Positions 49,716 through 58,804 of a stretch of DNA of 64,000 bases are shown here, piece by piece. A program made the position numbers and the translations under genes. Source of the DNA: Neisseria sp. DTU_2020_1000833_1_SI_GRL_NUU_006 (lineage in GTDB: Bacteria > Pseudomonadota > Gammaproteobacteria > Burkholderiales > Neisseriaceae). Numbering within the stretch: position 1 is the stretch's first letter; every line of letters starts with the position of its first letter. The notes under the pieces are model-generated. The model saw only the letters and a program-made list of their open reading frames with translations. It was not told the DNA's origin and did no database searches. The stretch covers positions 868,001-932,000 of the forward strand of contig CP135593.1 in assembly GCA_032388755.1 (NCBI GenBank), in the 5' to 3' direction.

Positions 49716-50066
49716 TCACTTGCACACGGCGGATACTTTGATTTCGACCGCCCATTCCGGTTTGGCGAGTTTGGCTTCGATGCAGGCGCGGGCAGGGGCG
49801 CGGCCGGGGGCTGTCCAGGCATCCCAGGCTTCGTTCATGGCGGCGTAGTCGTTCATATCGGTCAGGAAGATGGTGGCTTCGAGGATGTGTGCTTTGTCGG
49901 AGCCGCATTTTTCAAGCCAATGGTCGATTTGTGCCAAGACATTTTCAGTCTGGGCTTTGGCATCGGCTTCGGGATTTTCGGGAACCATACCTGAGAGGAA
50001 GACGAATCCTCCGGCGCAGACGGCTTCGGAGTAGCGTTCGGTGGTACCGAGGTATCGGATATTCAT
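49716..50066 (-). CDS. RidA-family protein
   Basis: The ATG at 50066 (MNIRYLGTTERYSEAVCAGGFVFLSGMVPENPEAD) gives 116 aa. RidA/YjgF-fold proteins hydrolyse reactive enamines or imines. Typical elements are GGFVFLSGMVP, QTENVLAQIDHWLEKCGSDKAHILEATIFLTDMNDYAAMNEAW, and PARACIEAKLAKPEWAVEIKVSAV. The canonical Arg (in RAPARACIEA) is present. It is closer to the Rid2-7 type subgroups than to archetypal RidA; substrate unknown. Confidence 0.88.
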   Translation of the reverse strand: MNIRYLGTTERYSEAVCAGGFVFLSGMVPENPEADAKAQTENVLAQIDHWLEKCGSDKAHILEATIFLTDMNDYAAMNEAWDAWTAPGRAPARACIEAKLAKPEWAVEIKVSAVCK

Positions 50067-50302
50067 TTGATATTCCTTGAGGTTGGGCGCACGGGGCATT
50101 CTGTCCTGTTGTCGGATTTCGGCTTTCCGATTTTGTCGGAACAGGACGGCGGATATTGGGCAGGGGCTTATGGTAACATTCAGCTTGATTGTCTGCCACA
50201 GCAGGCGGGCGGTTTTGTTGTTTTTGAAAAGATGCGGAAACTATTTTTACGCGTCATTGTCATATTAATTTTAGGTCGTCTGAATATTATTGGAACTGCA
50301 TC

Positions 50303-50785
50303 ATGAGCAAAAATACCGATTATCCGGTTACTCCTGCCGTCCGTTTCTTGCGTACACATCAAATTGATTTTGAGCCTTATATTTATGTTTATGAGGAACA
50401 CGGCGGGACAGGGCAGTTTGCACAGTTGTTCGGCGTGGGCGAGCATCAGGTGGTCAAAACCATTGTGCTGCAAAACGAAGCGAAGAAAGGGCTGGTTGTC
50501 GTGATGCACGGCGATAAGCAGATTTCCACCCGCAATCTGGCGCGCGATTTGGGCATGAAACACATCGAGCCTGCCGATCCGAAACAGGCAAACAAATGGA
50601 CGGGCTATCTGGTGGGTGGGACGACGCCTTTCGGTATGAAAACCCGGTTGCCTGTGTATGTTGAAAAAAGTATTTGGGATTTGGAGAAAGTTTATATCAA
50701 CGGCGGCAAGCGCGGATTTATCATCGGTGTCAGTCCGCAGGCTTTGCGGGCTTTGAATCCGCAGGATGTACAGGTCGCCGTCTAA
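50303..50785 (+). CDS. ybaK: Cys-tRNA(Pro)/(Cys) deacylase YbaK
   Basis: This 160-aa trans-editing protein removes mischarged Cys from tRNA-Pro. Family features: TPAVRFLRTHQIDFEPYIYVYEE, GEHQVVKTIVLQNEAKKGLVVVMHGDKQISTRNLARDLG with the catalytic Lys, and WTGYLVGGTTPFGMKTRLPVYVEKSI. It is divergent from the RidA-family gene. A DUS precedes it at about 50274. Confidence 0.93.
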   Translation: MSKNTDYPVTPAVRFLRTHQIDFEPYIYVYEEHGGTGQFAQLFGVGEHQVVKTIVLQNEAKKGLVVVMHGDKQISTRNLARDLGMKHIEPADPKQANKWTGYLVGGTTPFGMKTRLPVYVEKSIWDLEKVYINGGKRGFIIGVSPQALRALNPQDVQVAV

Positions 50786-50959
50786 AGGGATGCAAAACGG
50801 TTTTAAGTCGGGAAACGCAGATTCGGGCAAATTTGAAGGTTTTATAAAAAGAACACAATGCCTGATTTTATATCTGTTTTCATTCTGTCAAACAGCCTGT
50901 TGGCGTGATTTCACGGTATCGGGCTTTGGCAAACACAAACCAAAGAGGCACACCCTAAT

Positions 50960-51571
50960 ATGGAAAACCGTAATTTTTATGAAATTCTCGGCATTTCGGC
51001 GGATGCGGACATTGCAGAAATCAGAAAAGCTTATCGCGATTCGGCAATGAAATACCATCCCGATCGTAATCCCGGCAATCCCGAAGCGGAAGAGCGTTTT
51101 AAGGAAATCCGTCAGGCTTACGATACGCTGGTCGATCCCGAACGTCGGGCATGGTACGACGAGTCGCTCCGTGAATTCAGCGGTAGAAGCGGGCAGACCG
51201 CCAGCCAGCAGACCGGTAGCGAGCATACGGCGGAAGCGCCGCGCCAAGACGGCGACCGGACTTATGTGATGGCGATGTATGCCTTGTTTGCCTTGGCATT
51301 TGCGACCTTGGTAATGCCTGTTGCCGGCATCGTTTTGGCGTATGTAAAACGTGGCGATATGGGAGACTCGGTTTATAATAATCACGCAGACTATCTGATT
51401 AAAACCTTCTGGGGCGGTCTGGCGGGGTTTGTTTTGAGTAAAATCACCGCGTTTATCGGCATCGGCTCTGTGTTGCTGTTTTTGGTATCGGTTTGGTTTG
51501 CTTACCGTCTGGCGGCAGGTTTTGTCAGACTGACGGACAACAAGCGTATGTCTTTGGATACTTGGTTCTAA
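50960..51571 (+). CDS. Membrane-bound DnaJ-domain protein
   Basis: This 203-aa protein has an N-terminal J domain (residues 4-66: NFYEILGISADADIAEIRKAYRDSAMKYHPDRNPGNPEAEERFKEIRQAYDTLVDP) with the HPD motif that stimulates Hsp70. A Gln/Ser/Thr-rich linker is followed by three membrane segments (TYVMAMYALFALAFATLVMPVAGIVLAYV, then LAGFVLSKITAFIGIGSVLLFLVSVWFAY). The C-terminal half resembles DUF4870-like membrane domains. It probably recruits DnaK to the inner membrane; partner unknown. Confidence 0.85.
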   Translation: MENRNFYEILGISADADIAEIRKAYRDSAMKYHPDRNPGNPEAEERFKEIRQAYDTLVDPERRAWYDESLREFSGRSGQTASQQTGSEHTAEAPRQDGDRTYVMAMYALFALAFATLVMPVAGIVLAYVKRGDMGDSVYNNHADYLIKTFWGGLAGFVLSKITAFIGIGSVLLFLVSVWFAYRLAAGFVRLTDNKRMSLDTWF

Positions 51572-51731
51572 GCGCAACCGCCCGCCTTGTTTTCAGACGA
51601 CCTTCGCATCCCGGGGTCGTCTGAAATTTTTGTATGGGTCGTTTGCGGGAAACTAAATATCAAAACAGGACACCAAGAAAGTCGTCTGAAAATTTGTCCA
51701 CGCATCCGACACATTCAATCAAAGGAAAAAC

Positions 51732-52607
51732 ATGATTTATTTATTGGCAAGCATACTGTGCAGCGTGTCTGTGTCGGTATTGCTCAAATTGGCGCGTAAG
51801 AACAAAATCGACGTCGCGCAGGCGGTGGCGGTGAACTACATCGTCGCAGTAGCGCTGACGGCTTGGGTGTTGAAACCCGATTTGAGCAACCCGAAAGCCT
51901 TTTTGCCGACTTGGTGGCTGTTTGGCGCGCTGGGCGTGCTGCTGCCTTCGGTGTTTGTGATTATGGGCAAGGCAGTCGATGCGGCGGGTATCGTCAAGTC
52001 TGATGCGGCGCAGCGTTTGTCTTTGATATTGCCGATTATTTCCGCGTTCGTCATTTTTGGCGAAGCGTTGACCGAAGGCAGGCTGATAGGCATCGTTTTG
52101 GCGTTTGTGGCTTTGTTCTGCCTGTTGTGGAAAGCCGACGGCGGCAAGAAATCAGGCGGATTGGGTACGCAAATCACGCTGCTTGCGGGCGTTTGGGCGG
52201 GCTACGGCATCATCGATATCCTCTTCAAACAGCTTGCCAAAAGCGGTACGGCGTTTTCCGGCAACCTCTTGGTCGCCTTCAGCCTCGCCGGTATTTTGAT
52301 GTTCGGCTACCTTTTCTCCCAATCGACCAAATGGACGAAAGAAGGCATTATCGGCGGCATCGTCTTGGGCGGTTTGAATTTCGCCAACATCGTTACCTAC
52401 ATCACCGCCCACCAAATGATGAAAGACAACCCGACGCTGGTCTTCGCAGGCATGAACATCGGCGTCATCGTCTTGGGAACGCTGGTCGGCGCGATGGCGT
52501 TTAAAGAAAAAATCAGCAGCATCAACGCCGCAGGCATCAGCGTCGCCGTCTGCGCCATCGCCTGTTTGTTTTACTGGCCGCAGATACGGGGACTGGTCGG
52601 TATGTAA
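51732..52607 (+). CDS. EamA/DMT-family transporter
   Basis: This 291-aa inner-membrane protein has about ten hydrophobic helices in two EamA repeats (ASILCSVSVSVLLKLARKNK... and LLAGVWAGYGIIDILFKQL...). Substrate unknown; related proteins export amino acids, nucleotides or sugars. The ribosome site AAAGGAAAAAC precedes the ATG. Three DUS copies lie in the 160 bp upstream. It ends just before a DUS-pair terminator. Confidence 0.85.
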   Translation: MIYLLASILCSVSVSVLLKLARKNKIDVAQAVAVNYIVAVALTAWVLKPDLSNPKAFLPTWWLFGALGVLLPSVFVIMGKAVDAAGIVKSDAAQRLSLILPIISAFVIFGEALTEGRLIGIVLAFVALFCLLWKADGGKKSGGLGTQITLLAGVWAGYGIIDILFKQLAKSGTAFSGNLLVAFSLAGILMFGYLFSQSTKWTKEGIIGGIVLGGLNFANIVTYITAHQMMKDNPTLVFAGMNIGVIVLGTLVGAMAFKEKISSINAAGISVAVCAIACLFYWPQIRGLVGM

Positions 52608-52613
52608 GCATGT

Positions 52614-52649
52614 AAAAGGTCGTCTGAAAAAGGTTTCAGACGACCTTTT
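52614..52649 (+). terminator. DUS-pair terminator
   Basis: AAAAGGTCGTCTGAAA and TTTCAGACGACCTTTT flank a 4-nt loop, 7 bp after the transporter stop. Confidence 0.85.
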
Positions 52650-52786
52650 ACCTTTCGGGTGGGAGTGTTTTTCCTGCTTTGATAACAACGGCGCATTTGC
52701 AGCTAGACAACCCATGCAAAACGGTCTAATGTTCCGCCTGCATATGCACATTACTTGATAAACCAACGAATGAGAAGGTAAGAGAA

Positions 52787-54184
52787 ATGACTGTCCGTAT
52801 CGAACACGATTTGCTGGGCGACCGCGAAATTCCCGCCGAGGCGTATTGGGGCATCCATACTTTGCGCGCGGTGGAAAACTTTAAAATTTCCAATCAAAAA
52901 ATTTCCGACGTACCGCAGTTTGTCCGCAGCATGGTGATGGTGAAAAAAGCGACCGCGCAGGCAAACGGCGAATTAGGAGCGGTAAAACCCGAAATTGCAG
53001 CCGCCATCGAGAAGGCTTGCGACGAAGTGTTGCTTAAAGGCCGCTGTCTCGACCAATTCCCGTCCGACGTGTATCAAGGCGGCGCGGGGACTTCGGTCAA
53101 CATGAATACTAATGAAGTCATCGCCAACCTTGCTTTGGAAGTGTTGGGCTACGAAAAAGGTCGCTACGACATTGTTAACCCGATGGATCATGTGAACGCC
53201 AGCCAGTCCACCAACGACGCCTATCCGACCGGCTTCAGGCTGGCGGTGTATTACAGTGTCGGCGGGTTGCTGGAAAAACTGGCGTTGCTGAAAGACGCGT
53301 TTGCCGCCAAAGCCGATGAGTTTAAAGATGTTTTGAAAATGGGTCGTACCCAGCTTCAAGATGCCGTGCCGATGACGGCGGGGCAGGAGTTTCAGTCTTT
53401 CCAAGTGTTGCTGGAAGAAGAGATTTTGAATCTGGACCGCACGCGCGCCCTGCTGTTGGAAGTCAACTTGGGCGCAACCGCCATCGGCACGGGCGTGAAC
53501 ACGCCGAAAGGCTACGCGGCTTTGGCGGTGAAAAAATTGTCCGAAGTCAGCGGCTTGGATTGCAAACTGACCGAAAACCTGATTGAAGCGACTTCCGACT
53601 GCGGCGCGTATGTGATGGTACACGGCGCATTGAAGCGCACGGCGGTGAAATTATCGAAAATCTGTAACGACTTGCGCCTCTTGTCGTCCGGCCCGCGCGC
53701 CGGTTTGAAAGAGATTAACCTGCCGGAAATGCAGGCAGGCTCGTCGATTATGCCCGCCAAAGTCAACCCCGTGATTCCCGAAGTGGTCAACCAAGTCTGC
53801 TTCAAAGTCATCGGCAACGACACCACCATCACCTTCGCCGCCGAAGCGGGGCAGTTGCAATTAAACGTGATGGAGCCGGTCATCGCGCAATGTATGTTTG
53901 AAACCATTTCCCTCTTGGGCAACGCTGCGGTAAACCTCGCCGAAAAATGCGTCAAAGGCATTACCGTCAACCGCGAAATCTGCGAACGTTATGTGTTCAA
54001 CTCCATCGGCTTGGTTACTTATCTAAACCCGTATATCGGACATCACAACGGCGATTTGGTCGGCAAAATCTGCGCCCAAACCGGCAAAGGCGTGCGCGAA
54101 GTCGTGCTCGAACGCGGCCTGTTGAGCGAAGCGGAACTCGACCGCATCCTGTCGCCCGAAAACCTGATGAACCCGCATTTGTAA
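52787..54184 (+). CDS. aspA: Aspartate ammonia-lyase
   Basis: AspA deaminates aspartate to fumarate. The 465-aa product matches the aspartase/fumarase superfamily: RIEHDLLGDREIPAEAYWGIHTLRAVENF, YQGGAGTSVNMNTNEVIANLALE, ASQSTNDAYPTGFRLA, GRTQLQDAVPMTAGQEF and the signature loop GSSIMPAKVNPVIPE (about 315-329). The HTLRA and QSTNDAYPT sequences favour aspartase over fumarase. With a DcuB-type carrier in the same window it could support aspartate/fumarate exchange. Confidence 0.93.
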   Translation: MTVRIEHDLLGDREIPAEAYWGIHTLRAVENFKISNQKISDVPQFVRSMVMVKKATAQANGELGAVKPEIAAAIEKACDEVLLKGRCLDQFPSDVYQGGAGTSVNMNTNEVIANLALEVLGYEKGRYDIVNPMDHVNASQSTNDAYPTGFRLAVYYSVGGLLEKLALLKDAFAAKADEFKDVLKMGRTQLQDAVPMTAGQEFQSFQVLLEEEILNLDRTRALLLEVNLGATAIGTGVNTPKGYAALAVKKLSEVSGLDCKLTENLIEATSDCGAYVMVHGALKRTAVKLSKICNDLRLLSSGPRAGLKEINLPEMQAGSSIMPAKVNPVIPEVVNQVCFKVIGNDTTITFAAEAGQLQLNVMEPVIAQCMFETISLLGNAAVNLAEKCVKGITVNREICERYVFNSIGLVTYLNPYIGHHNGDLVGKICAQTGKGVREVVLERGLLSEAELDRILSPENLMNPHL

Positions 54185-54198
54185 GATAGGGCATAAAG

Positions 54199-54244
54199 AA
54201 AAGGTCGTCTGAAAGCCTATGGACAAGGTTTTCAGACGACCTTT
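54199..54244 (+). terminator. DUS-pair terminator after aspA
   Basis: AAAAGGTCGTCTGAAA and TTTTCAGACGACCTTTG form a stem with a 13-nt loop. Confidence 0.75.
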
Positions 54245-54479
54245 GTTCGATGTATCCTTTCATTATGTTTCACGGTATTAAGGGAAATTTTCAGACATAT
54301 TCAATTTCCTTGATTAGGCTGTTATCCGCTTTTTCAGACGACCTTGAGGAGATAACTGATGAAGCGGATACATACCTGCGGGTGAGGCGTCGGCAGAGCT
54401 TTTAAGCCGTAAGCCCGATGGAATCAGCCGTGACGAACAGGTCGTCTGAAATCCCGTTTTCTGCAAAAAAGGTTGCATC

Positions 54480-57400
54480 ATGAACACCGTTTCCATCCAA
54501 AACCTTTCCCACCGCTACGGCAAGACCCTTGCGCTTGACGATGTGTCGCTGGACATTCCGAAAGGCGCGACGGTCGGTTTGATCGGGCCGGACGGGGTGG
54601 GCAAATCGACGCTGCTCTCGCTGATGGCGGGGGTGAAGGTGATTCAGGACGGGCGGGTGGAAGTGTTGGGCGGCGATATGGCGGACAAGGACGTGCGGCG
54701 GGATTTGTCGCACCGTATCGCCTTTATGCCGCAGGGTTTGGGGCGCAACCTGTATCCTACCTTGTCGGTGTATGAGAATATTGATTTTCATGCGCGGCTG
54801 TTTGGTTTGGACGGGCAGGAACGCACGCGGCAGATTGCGCGGCTGATGGAGGCGACCCGCCTTGCGCCGTTTTCCGGCAGGGCGGCGGGCAAGCTATCGG
54901 GCGGGATGAAGCAGAAGCTGAGTTTGTGCTGCGCACTGGTGCACAGCCCGGATTTGTTGATTTTGGACGAACCGACCACGGGCGTGGACCCTTTGTCGCG
55001 CCGCCAGTTTTGGGCGCTGGTGGACGATTTGCGGCGGGAACACGCGGGCATGACCGTGATTGTGGCGACCGCCTATATTGAAGAGGCGCAGCGTTTCGAG
55101 CGGCTGCTGGCGATGGACGCGGGCAGGCTGCTGGAAAACAAGCCTACTGCCGACGTGCTGGCGGATTACGGCACGGACGTGTTGGAAGAGGCCTACGTTA
55201 AAATGCTGCCGCCGGAGAAACAGCAGGGTTCGGGCGGTTTGGACATTACGCCGTTCGTCCCCGACCCCGATGCGCCGCCCGCGATGGAAGCGCACGGCCT
55301 GACCAAGCGTTTCGGCGATTTTACCGCTGTGGATCACGTCAGCTTTACCATTCAAAAAGGCGAGATTTTCGGCTTTCTCGGCAGCAACGGCTGCGGCAAG
55401 TCCACCACCATGAAAATGCTGACCGGCCTGCTGGAAGCGACCGAAGGCGCCGCCACGCTGTTGGGCAAGCCGATAGACGCGGGCGGCTTGGACACGAAAA
55501 TGCGCGTCGGCTATATGTCGCAGGCGTTTTCGCTGTATGAAGAACTGAGCGTGCGCCGCAATCTGGATTTGCACGCCAGACTCTACCAGATGGGCGCTAA
55601 AGGCGCGGCGGCGGTGGAAGAAGCCCTGCAACAGTTTGATTTGGCGGACGTTGCCGACACCGCGCCCGCATCGTTGCCGCTGGGTATACGCCAACGTCTG
55701 CAACTGGCCGCCGCCTGCCTGCACCACCCCGAAGTATTGATTTTGGACGAACCGACTTCGGGGGTCGATCCCGCCGCGCGCGATATGTTCTGGCGGCATC
55801 TTCTGAAACTCTCCCGCGAAGACAAAATCACTATTTTCGTTTCCACCCACTTTATGAACGAAGCCGCCCGCTGCGACCGCATTTCCTTTATGCACAAAGG
55901 CCGCGTGCTGGCGGTGGGCACGCCCGCCGAACTGGCGGCAAGGCAGAATGCGCCGGATTTGGAAGAAGCGTTTGTGCAGTATCTGATTGAAGCGGAAGGC
56001 GGGGACGGTGGGGAAAGGTCGTCCCGTCAGGAGGCTGCGCACTCTGAAAGTGAACAGCGCGAGTTTCGCCAAAATACAGACGGCGTGCGTGAACAAGGTT
56101 CACACACACTACCAGCGGAAACTCCGACCGTAGGGTGTGTGGCGCAAGCCACGCACGCGGAAGGGGAATCGGGTAACGGACGTTCGGAGTTTTCAGACGA
56201 CCTGTATGAACAAAGCGCAACGTCGTCTGAAAACGAATGTAGTGAGTTTCGCCAAAACGCAGACGGCGTGCGTGAACAAAGTTCACACACCCTACCTGTG
56301 AACAATAAAGCGGAATTGTCCGAACCGACCGTAGGGTGTGTGGCGCAAGCCACGCACGCGGAAGGGCAATCGGATAACGGGCATTTTGAACTTTCAGACG
56401 ACCTTCAAGGAAAAGATATAGGGTCGTCTGAAACCCCAAACGGCGTGCGTGAACAAAGTTCACACACCCTACGGGACAACCCAAACACCCAAACCTTCAA
56501 ATACCGCTTCTCCATGATTTGGACTTTCGCCCGCCGTGAAGCCAAAGAACTCCTGCGCGATAAAATCCGCCTGTTTTTTGCCGTGTTCGGCCCGTTGATT
56601 ATCATGGCGTCGGTATCGTGGGGGATTTCGTTTGACGTGCGGAATCTGAAATTAGCCGTTTACGACCGCGACCAAACTGCCGCCAGCCGCGAGCTGGTCG
56701 AATATTTCGACGGTTCGCGCTACTTCCTCCAACAGCCGCCGATACAGTCCGAAGCCGAAATCGACACCGTGCTCAAAAGCTCCGGCGCCATATTAGTCAT
56801 CGATATTCCGAGCGGTTTCGGGCGTGATTTGGCGCGCGAGCTCAAACCCGAAGTCGGTTTTTATGTGGACGGCTCCATGCCGTTTAACGCCACCAATATC
56901 CGCGGCTACATCGGCAGCCTGATCACCGCCTACACCAAAGACCGCATCGCCGAAAGCGGGCTGCCCGTTTCGCTCAAAGCCCCCGCCGGCATCGAACCGC
57001 GCTTTATGTACAATCAGGATTTCGACAGCATCAACGCCATCGCCCCGGGCGTGATGATGCTGGTGTTGATGATGATACCCGCCATGATGTCGGCGGTCGG
57101 CGTGGTGCGCGAACGCGAAATCGGTTCCATCGCCAATTTCTACGCATCGCCCGCCGCCGTGGCGCAATATCTGATCGGCAAACAGCTTCCCTATATCGCC
57201 GTCGGCATGGTCAATTTCGCCGCCATGATGCTGATGATTATTTACCTGTTCGGCGTGCCGCTCAAAGGCTCGTTTACCGGACTTGCCGTCGGCACGCTCT
57301 TGATGGTGTCCGCCAGCACCGCGCTGGGGCTTTTGATTTCCTGCTTTGTGCGCTCCCAGCTTGCCGCCATCTTCGCCACCGCCATCATCACCATGATCCC

Positions 57401-57626
57401 CGCGCAAACCTATTCCGGCTTTCTCTACCCGCTGTCCACTATGGAAGGCGGCGCGCTGGTTATCGGCAAAACCTTCCCGTCGTCGTGGTACTACACCGTC
57501 AGCGTCGGCAGCTTCACCAAAGGGCTGCACACCGCAGACCTGCTGCATGAATACGCCGCCATCGCCGCCTTTGCCGCCACCAGCCTGATTCTGGCGTGCG
57601 TGTTGTTGAAGAAACAGGAGAAGTAG
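54480..57626 (+). CDS. Fused ABC transporter ATP-binding/permease protein (RbbA-like)
   Basis: This 1048-aa protein has two ATPase domains and an ABC-2 membrane domain in one chain. ABC1 (1-235): GPDGVGKST, LSGGMKQKLSLCCAL, LILDEPTTGVDP. ABC2 (262-500): GSNGCGKSTTMKMLTG, the degenerate signature LPLGIRQRLQ, LILDEPTSGVDP. Membrane part (about 675-1048): six hydrophobic segments including LIIMASVSWGISF and VMMLVLMMIPAMMSAVGVVRERE. E. coli RbbA is about 911 aa; the excess is a linker (about 512-668) built from duplicated intergenic-type repeats and DUS read in frame (NGVREQSSHTL, PTVGCVAQATHAEG, SDDL). No HlyD partner gene is adjacent. Substrate unknown. Confidence 0.88.
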   Translation: MNTVSIQNLSHRYGKTLALDDVSLDIPKGATVGLIGPDGVGKSTLLSLMAGVKVIQDGRVEVLGGDMADKDVRRDLSHRIAFMPQGLGRNLYPTLSVYENIDFHARLFGLDGQERTRQIARLMEATRLAPFSGRAAGKLSGGMKQKLSLCCALVHSPDLLILDEPTTGVDPLSRRQFWALVDDLRREHAGMTVIVATAYIEEAQRFERLLAMDAGRLLENKPTADVLADYGTDVLEEAYVKMLPPEKQQGSGGLDITPFVPDPDAPPAMEAHGLTKRFGDFTAVDHVSFTIQKGEIFGFLGSNGCGKSTTMKMLTGLLEATEGAATLLGKPIDAGGLDTKMRVGYMSQAFSLYEELSVRRNLDLHARLYQMGAKGAAAVEEALQQFDLADVADTAPASLPLGIRQRLQLAAACLHHPEVLILDEPTSGVDPAARDMFWRHLLKLSREDKITIFVSTHFMNEAARCDRISFMHKGRVLAVGTPAELAARQNAPDLEEAFVQYLIEAEGGDGGERSSRQEAAHSESEQREFRQNTDGVREQGSHTLPAETPTVGCVAQATHAEGESGNGRSEFSDDLYEQSATSSENECSEFRQNADGVREQSSHTLPVNNKAELSEPTVGCVAQATHAEGQSDNGHFELSDDLQGKDIGSSETPNGVREQSSHTLRDNPNTQTFKYRFSMIWTFARREAKELLRDKIRLFFAVFGPLIIMASVSWGISFDVRNLKLAVYDRDQTAASRELVEYFDGSRYFLQQPPIQSEAEIDTVLKSSGAILVIDIPSGFGRDLARELKPEVGFYVDGSMPFNATNIRGYIGSLITAYTKDRIAESGLPVSLKAPAGIEPRFMYNQDFDSINAIAPGVMMLVLMMIPAMMSAVGVVREREIGSIANFYASPAAVAQYLIGKQLPYIAVGMVNFAAMMLMIIYLFGVPLKGSFTGLAVGTLLMVSASTALGLLISCFVRSQLAAIFATAIITMIPAQTYSGFLYPLSTMEGGALVIGKTFPSSWYYTVSVGSFTKGLHTADLLHEYAAIAAFAATSLILACVLLKKQEK
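56061..56472. repeat. Intergenic-type repeats inside the ABC transporter reading frame
   Basis: Unit A (GGCGTGCGTGAACAAAGTTC plus ACACACCCTAC) occurs at 56082-56113, 56265-56295 and 56442-56472; each unit is itself palindromic. Unit B (CGTAGGGTGTGTGGCGCAAG plus CCACGCACGCGG) occurs at about 56129-56160 and 56330-56361. Four DUS or near-DUS lie between them. The block GAGTTTCGCCAAAA...unit A...unit B is duplicated with about 185 bp spacing. All copies keep the reading frame. Confidence 0.85.
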
Positions 57627-57631
57627 AAAAA

Positions 57632-57658
57632 GGTCGTCTGAAAATTTTTCAGACGACC
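57632..57658 (+). terminator. DUS-pair terminator after ABC transporter
   Basis: GGTCGTCTGAAAA and TTTTCAGACGACC form a tight stem directly after the stop. These are the last native-dialect DUS seen until 63373. Confidence 0.8.
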
Positions 57659-57663
57659 CCTGT

Positions 57664-57900
57664 CTATGCCAGCCCTTTTTCAGACAATTCCACCCTTTGA
57701 CCGATGTCTTTCAGGTTGGAATATTGTTCGACCAATCGCAGCAAGTCGTCAGGCTGATTGCGGACATCCACATGAAAATGCTGAGTAAATCTGCACGAAA
57801 GTATGCGTATCAATAACCGGCGTTGCAGCACCGACCGCCAACAATCAAAAAAAACACCAAGCCGCAGAGCATGGCTTGCCAGACATTGTTGTCAATAAGC
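57664..57900 (-). pseudogene. Decayed gene remnant with T8 tract
   Basis: On the minus strand one frame reads a hydrophobic stretch (NNVWQAMLCGLVFFLIVGG) up to a T8 run. Another frame continues from the same run as DCWRSVLQRRLLIRI... QHFHVDVRNQPDDLLRLVEQYSNLKDIGQRVELSEKGLA and then a stop (57664-57666). No start codon is seen. It looks like a 3' remnant of a membrane-protein gene broken by slippage at the T8 run. Family not recognised. Confidence 0.4.
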
Positions 57901-58000
57901 CTCCGGTTTATCCGGTAAGTGTTCCAATATTTTTACTCAAAGTGGTGTGTTGTCTTTGCCGAAATGATATATGCTGATATTTTTTAAAGGAGCGTGCAAG

Positions 58001-58543
58001 ATGAAAATTAAAGGATTGTTATTATTAGGAACTATGTGTTTTGCTGCTTACGCACAGTCGGAAAGTTTGCCTCCGCTGCAAACCGTTCCGCAAGTAGATG
58101 TGCAGCGTTATGCAGGACAGTGGTACGAAATCGCGCGATTGCCTATGCCTTACCAAAGTCATTGCGTATCGGATGTGACGGCGTTTTATAAGATAAAAAA
58201 CAAGGACACTATCAGCGTGACCAACCGTTGTTTGAAGGCGGATGGAACTTGGTCGGCGGCAGAAGGGCTGGCATATGTGCAGAATGCGGAAAACACCAAG
58301 TTGAGCGTGACTTTTCTGCCCAAAGCGATTCGATGGCTGCCTGTAGGCAAGGCACCTTATTGGGTGATGGCTTTGGATAGCAATTACCAATATGCGATGA
58401 TAGGACAGCCCGATAGGAAATATTTGTGGTTGTTGTCGCGCAAACCGAGCATGGATGAATTGGTATATCAAGCGTATTTGCAGCAGGCAAAAGAGCAAGG
58501 CTATGATTTATCTGCGCTTATTCGTACCAAGCATAGGAAGTAA
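58001..58543 (+). CDS. blc: Bacterial lipocalin (Blc-like)
   Basis: The ATG at 58001, 8 bp after AAAGGAG, gives 180 aa. The lipocalin signature QRYAGQWYEIARLPMPYQ lies at about residues 35-52, and the barrel strands end in YLWLLSRKPSMDELVYQAYL. The signal peptide (MKIKGLLLLGTMCFAAYA) has a Cys, but not in a proper lipobox, so the protein is probably periplasmic rather than a lipoprotein like E. coli Blc. Outer-membrane maintenance or lipid binding is the usual role. It lies in the stretch that lacks native DUS. Confidence 0.88.
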   Translation: MKIKGLLLLGTMCFAAYAQSESLPPLQTVPQVDVQRYAGQWYEIARLPMPYQSHCVSDVTAFYKIKNKDTISVTNRCLKADGTWSAAEGLAYVQNAENTKLSVTFLPKAIRWLPVGKAPYWVMALDSNYQYAMIGQPDRKYLWLLSRKPSMDELVYQAYLQQAKEQGYDLSALIRTKHRK

Positions 58544-58566
58544 AATACCTTGAATGAATCTTTTGA

Positions 58567-58674
58567 AGTAGAAAAAGGTGTCAACTTCTGAAAGAAAGCG
58601 ACAGCCCGCTGCCCGTGTTCGACAGCACCGCCATCCATGCGCTTGCGGCGGTAGATGCGGTGCTGGCGGAATAA
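58567..58674 (+). pseudogene. C-terminal fragment of an Asp/Glu racemase-like gene
   Basis: The translated end LLKESDSPLPVFDSTAIHALAAVDAVLAE resembles the C-terminus of aspartate/glutamate racemase family proteins (P-V-x-D-S/T-T-x-x-H-A-x-A-A-V). A stop at 58564 lies just upstream in frame and no start exists. The surrounding 260 bp contain nothing else. Confidence 0.4.
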
Positions 58675-58804
58675 GTGGGGCTTTTGATGAAACCGCTACA
58701 GAGTGGGGTCGCCGGGAATAGCAGTGGAGCATGTTTGGGAGACTTAGATTGGGGATTGGATGGTTTATCTGAATTGTCCAATCCCGAAAAAGATTAAAGC
58801 GGCT

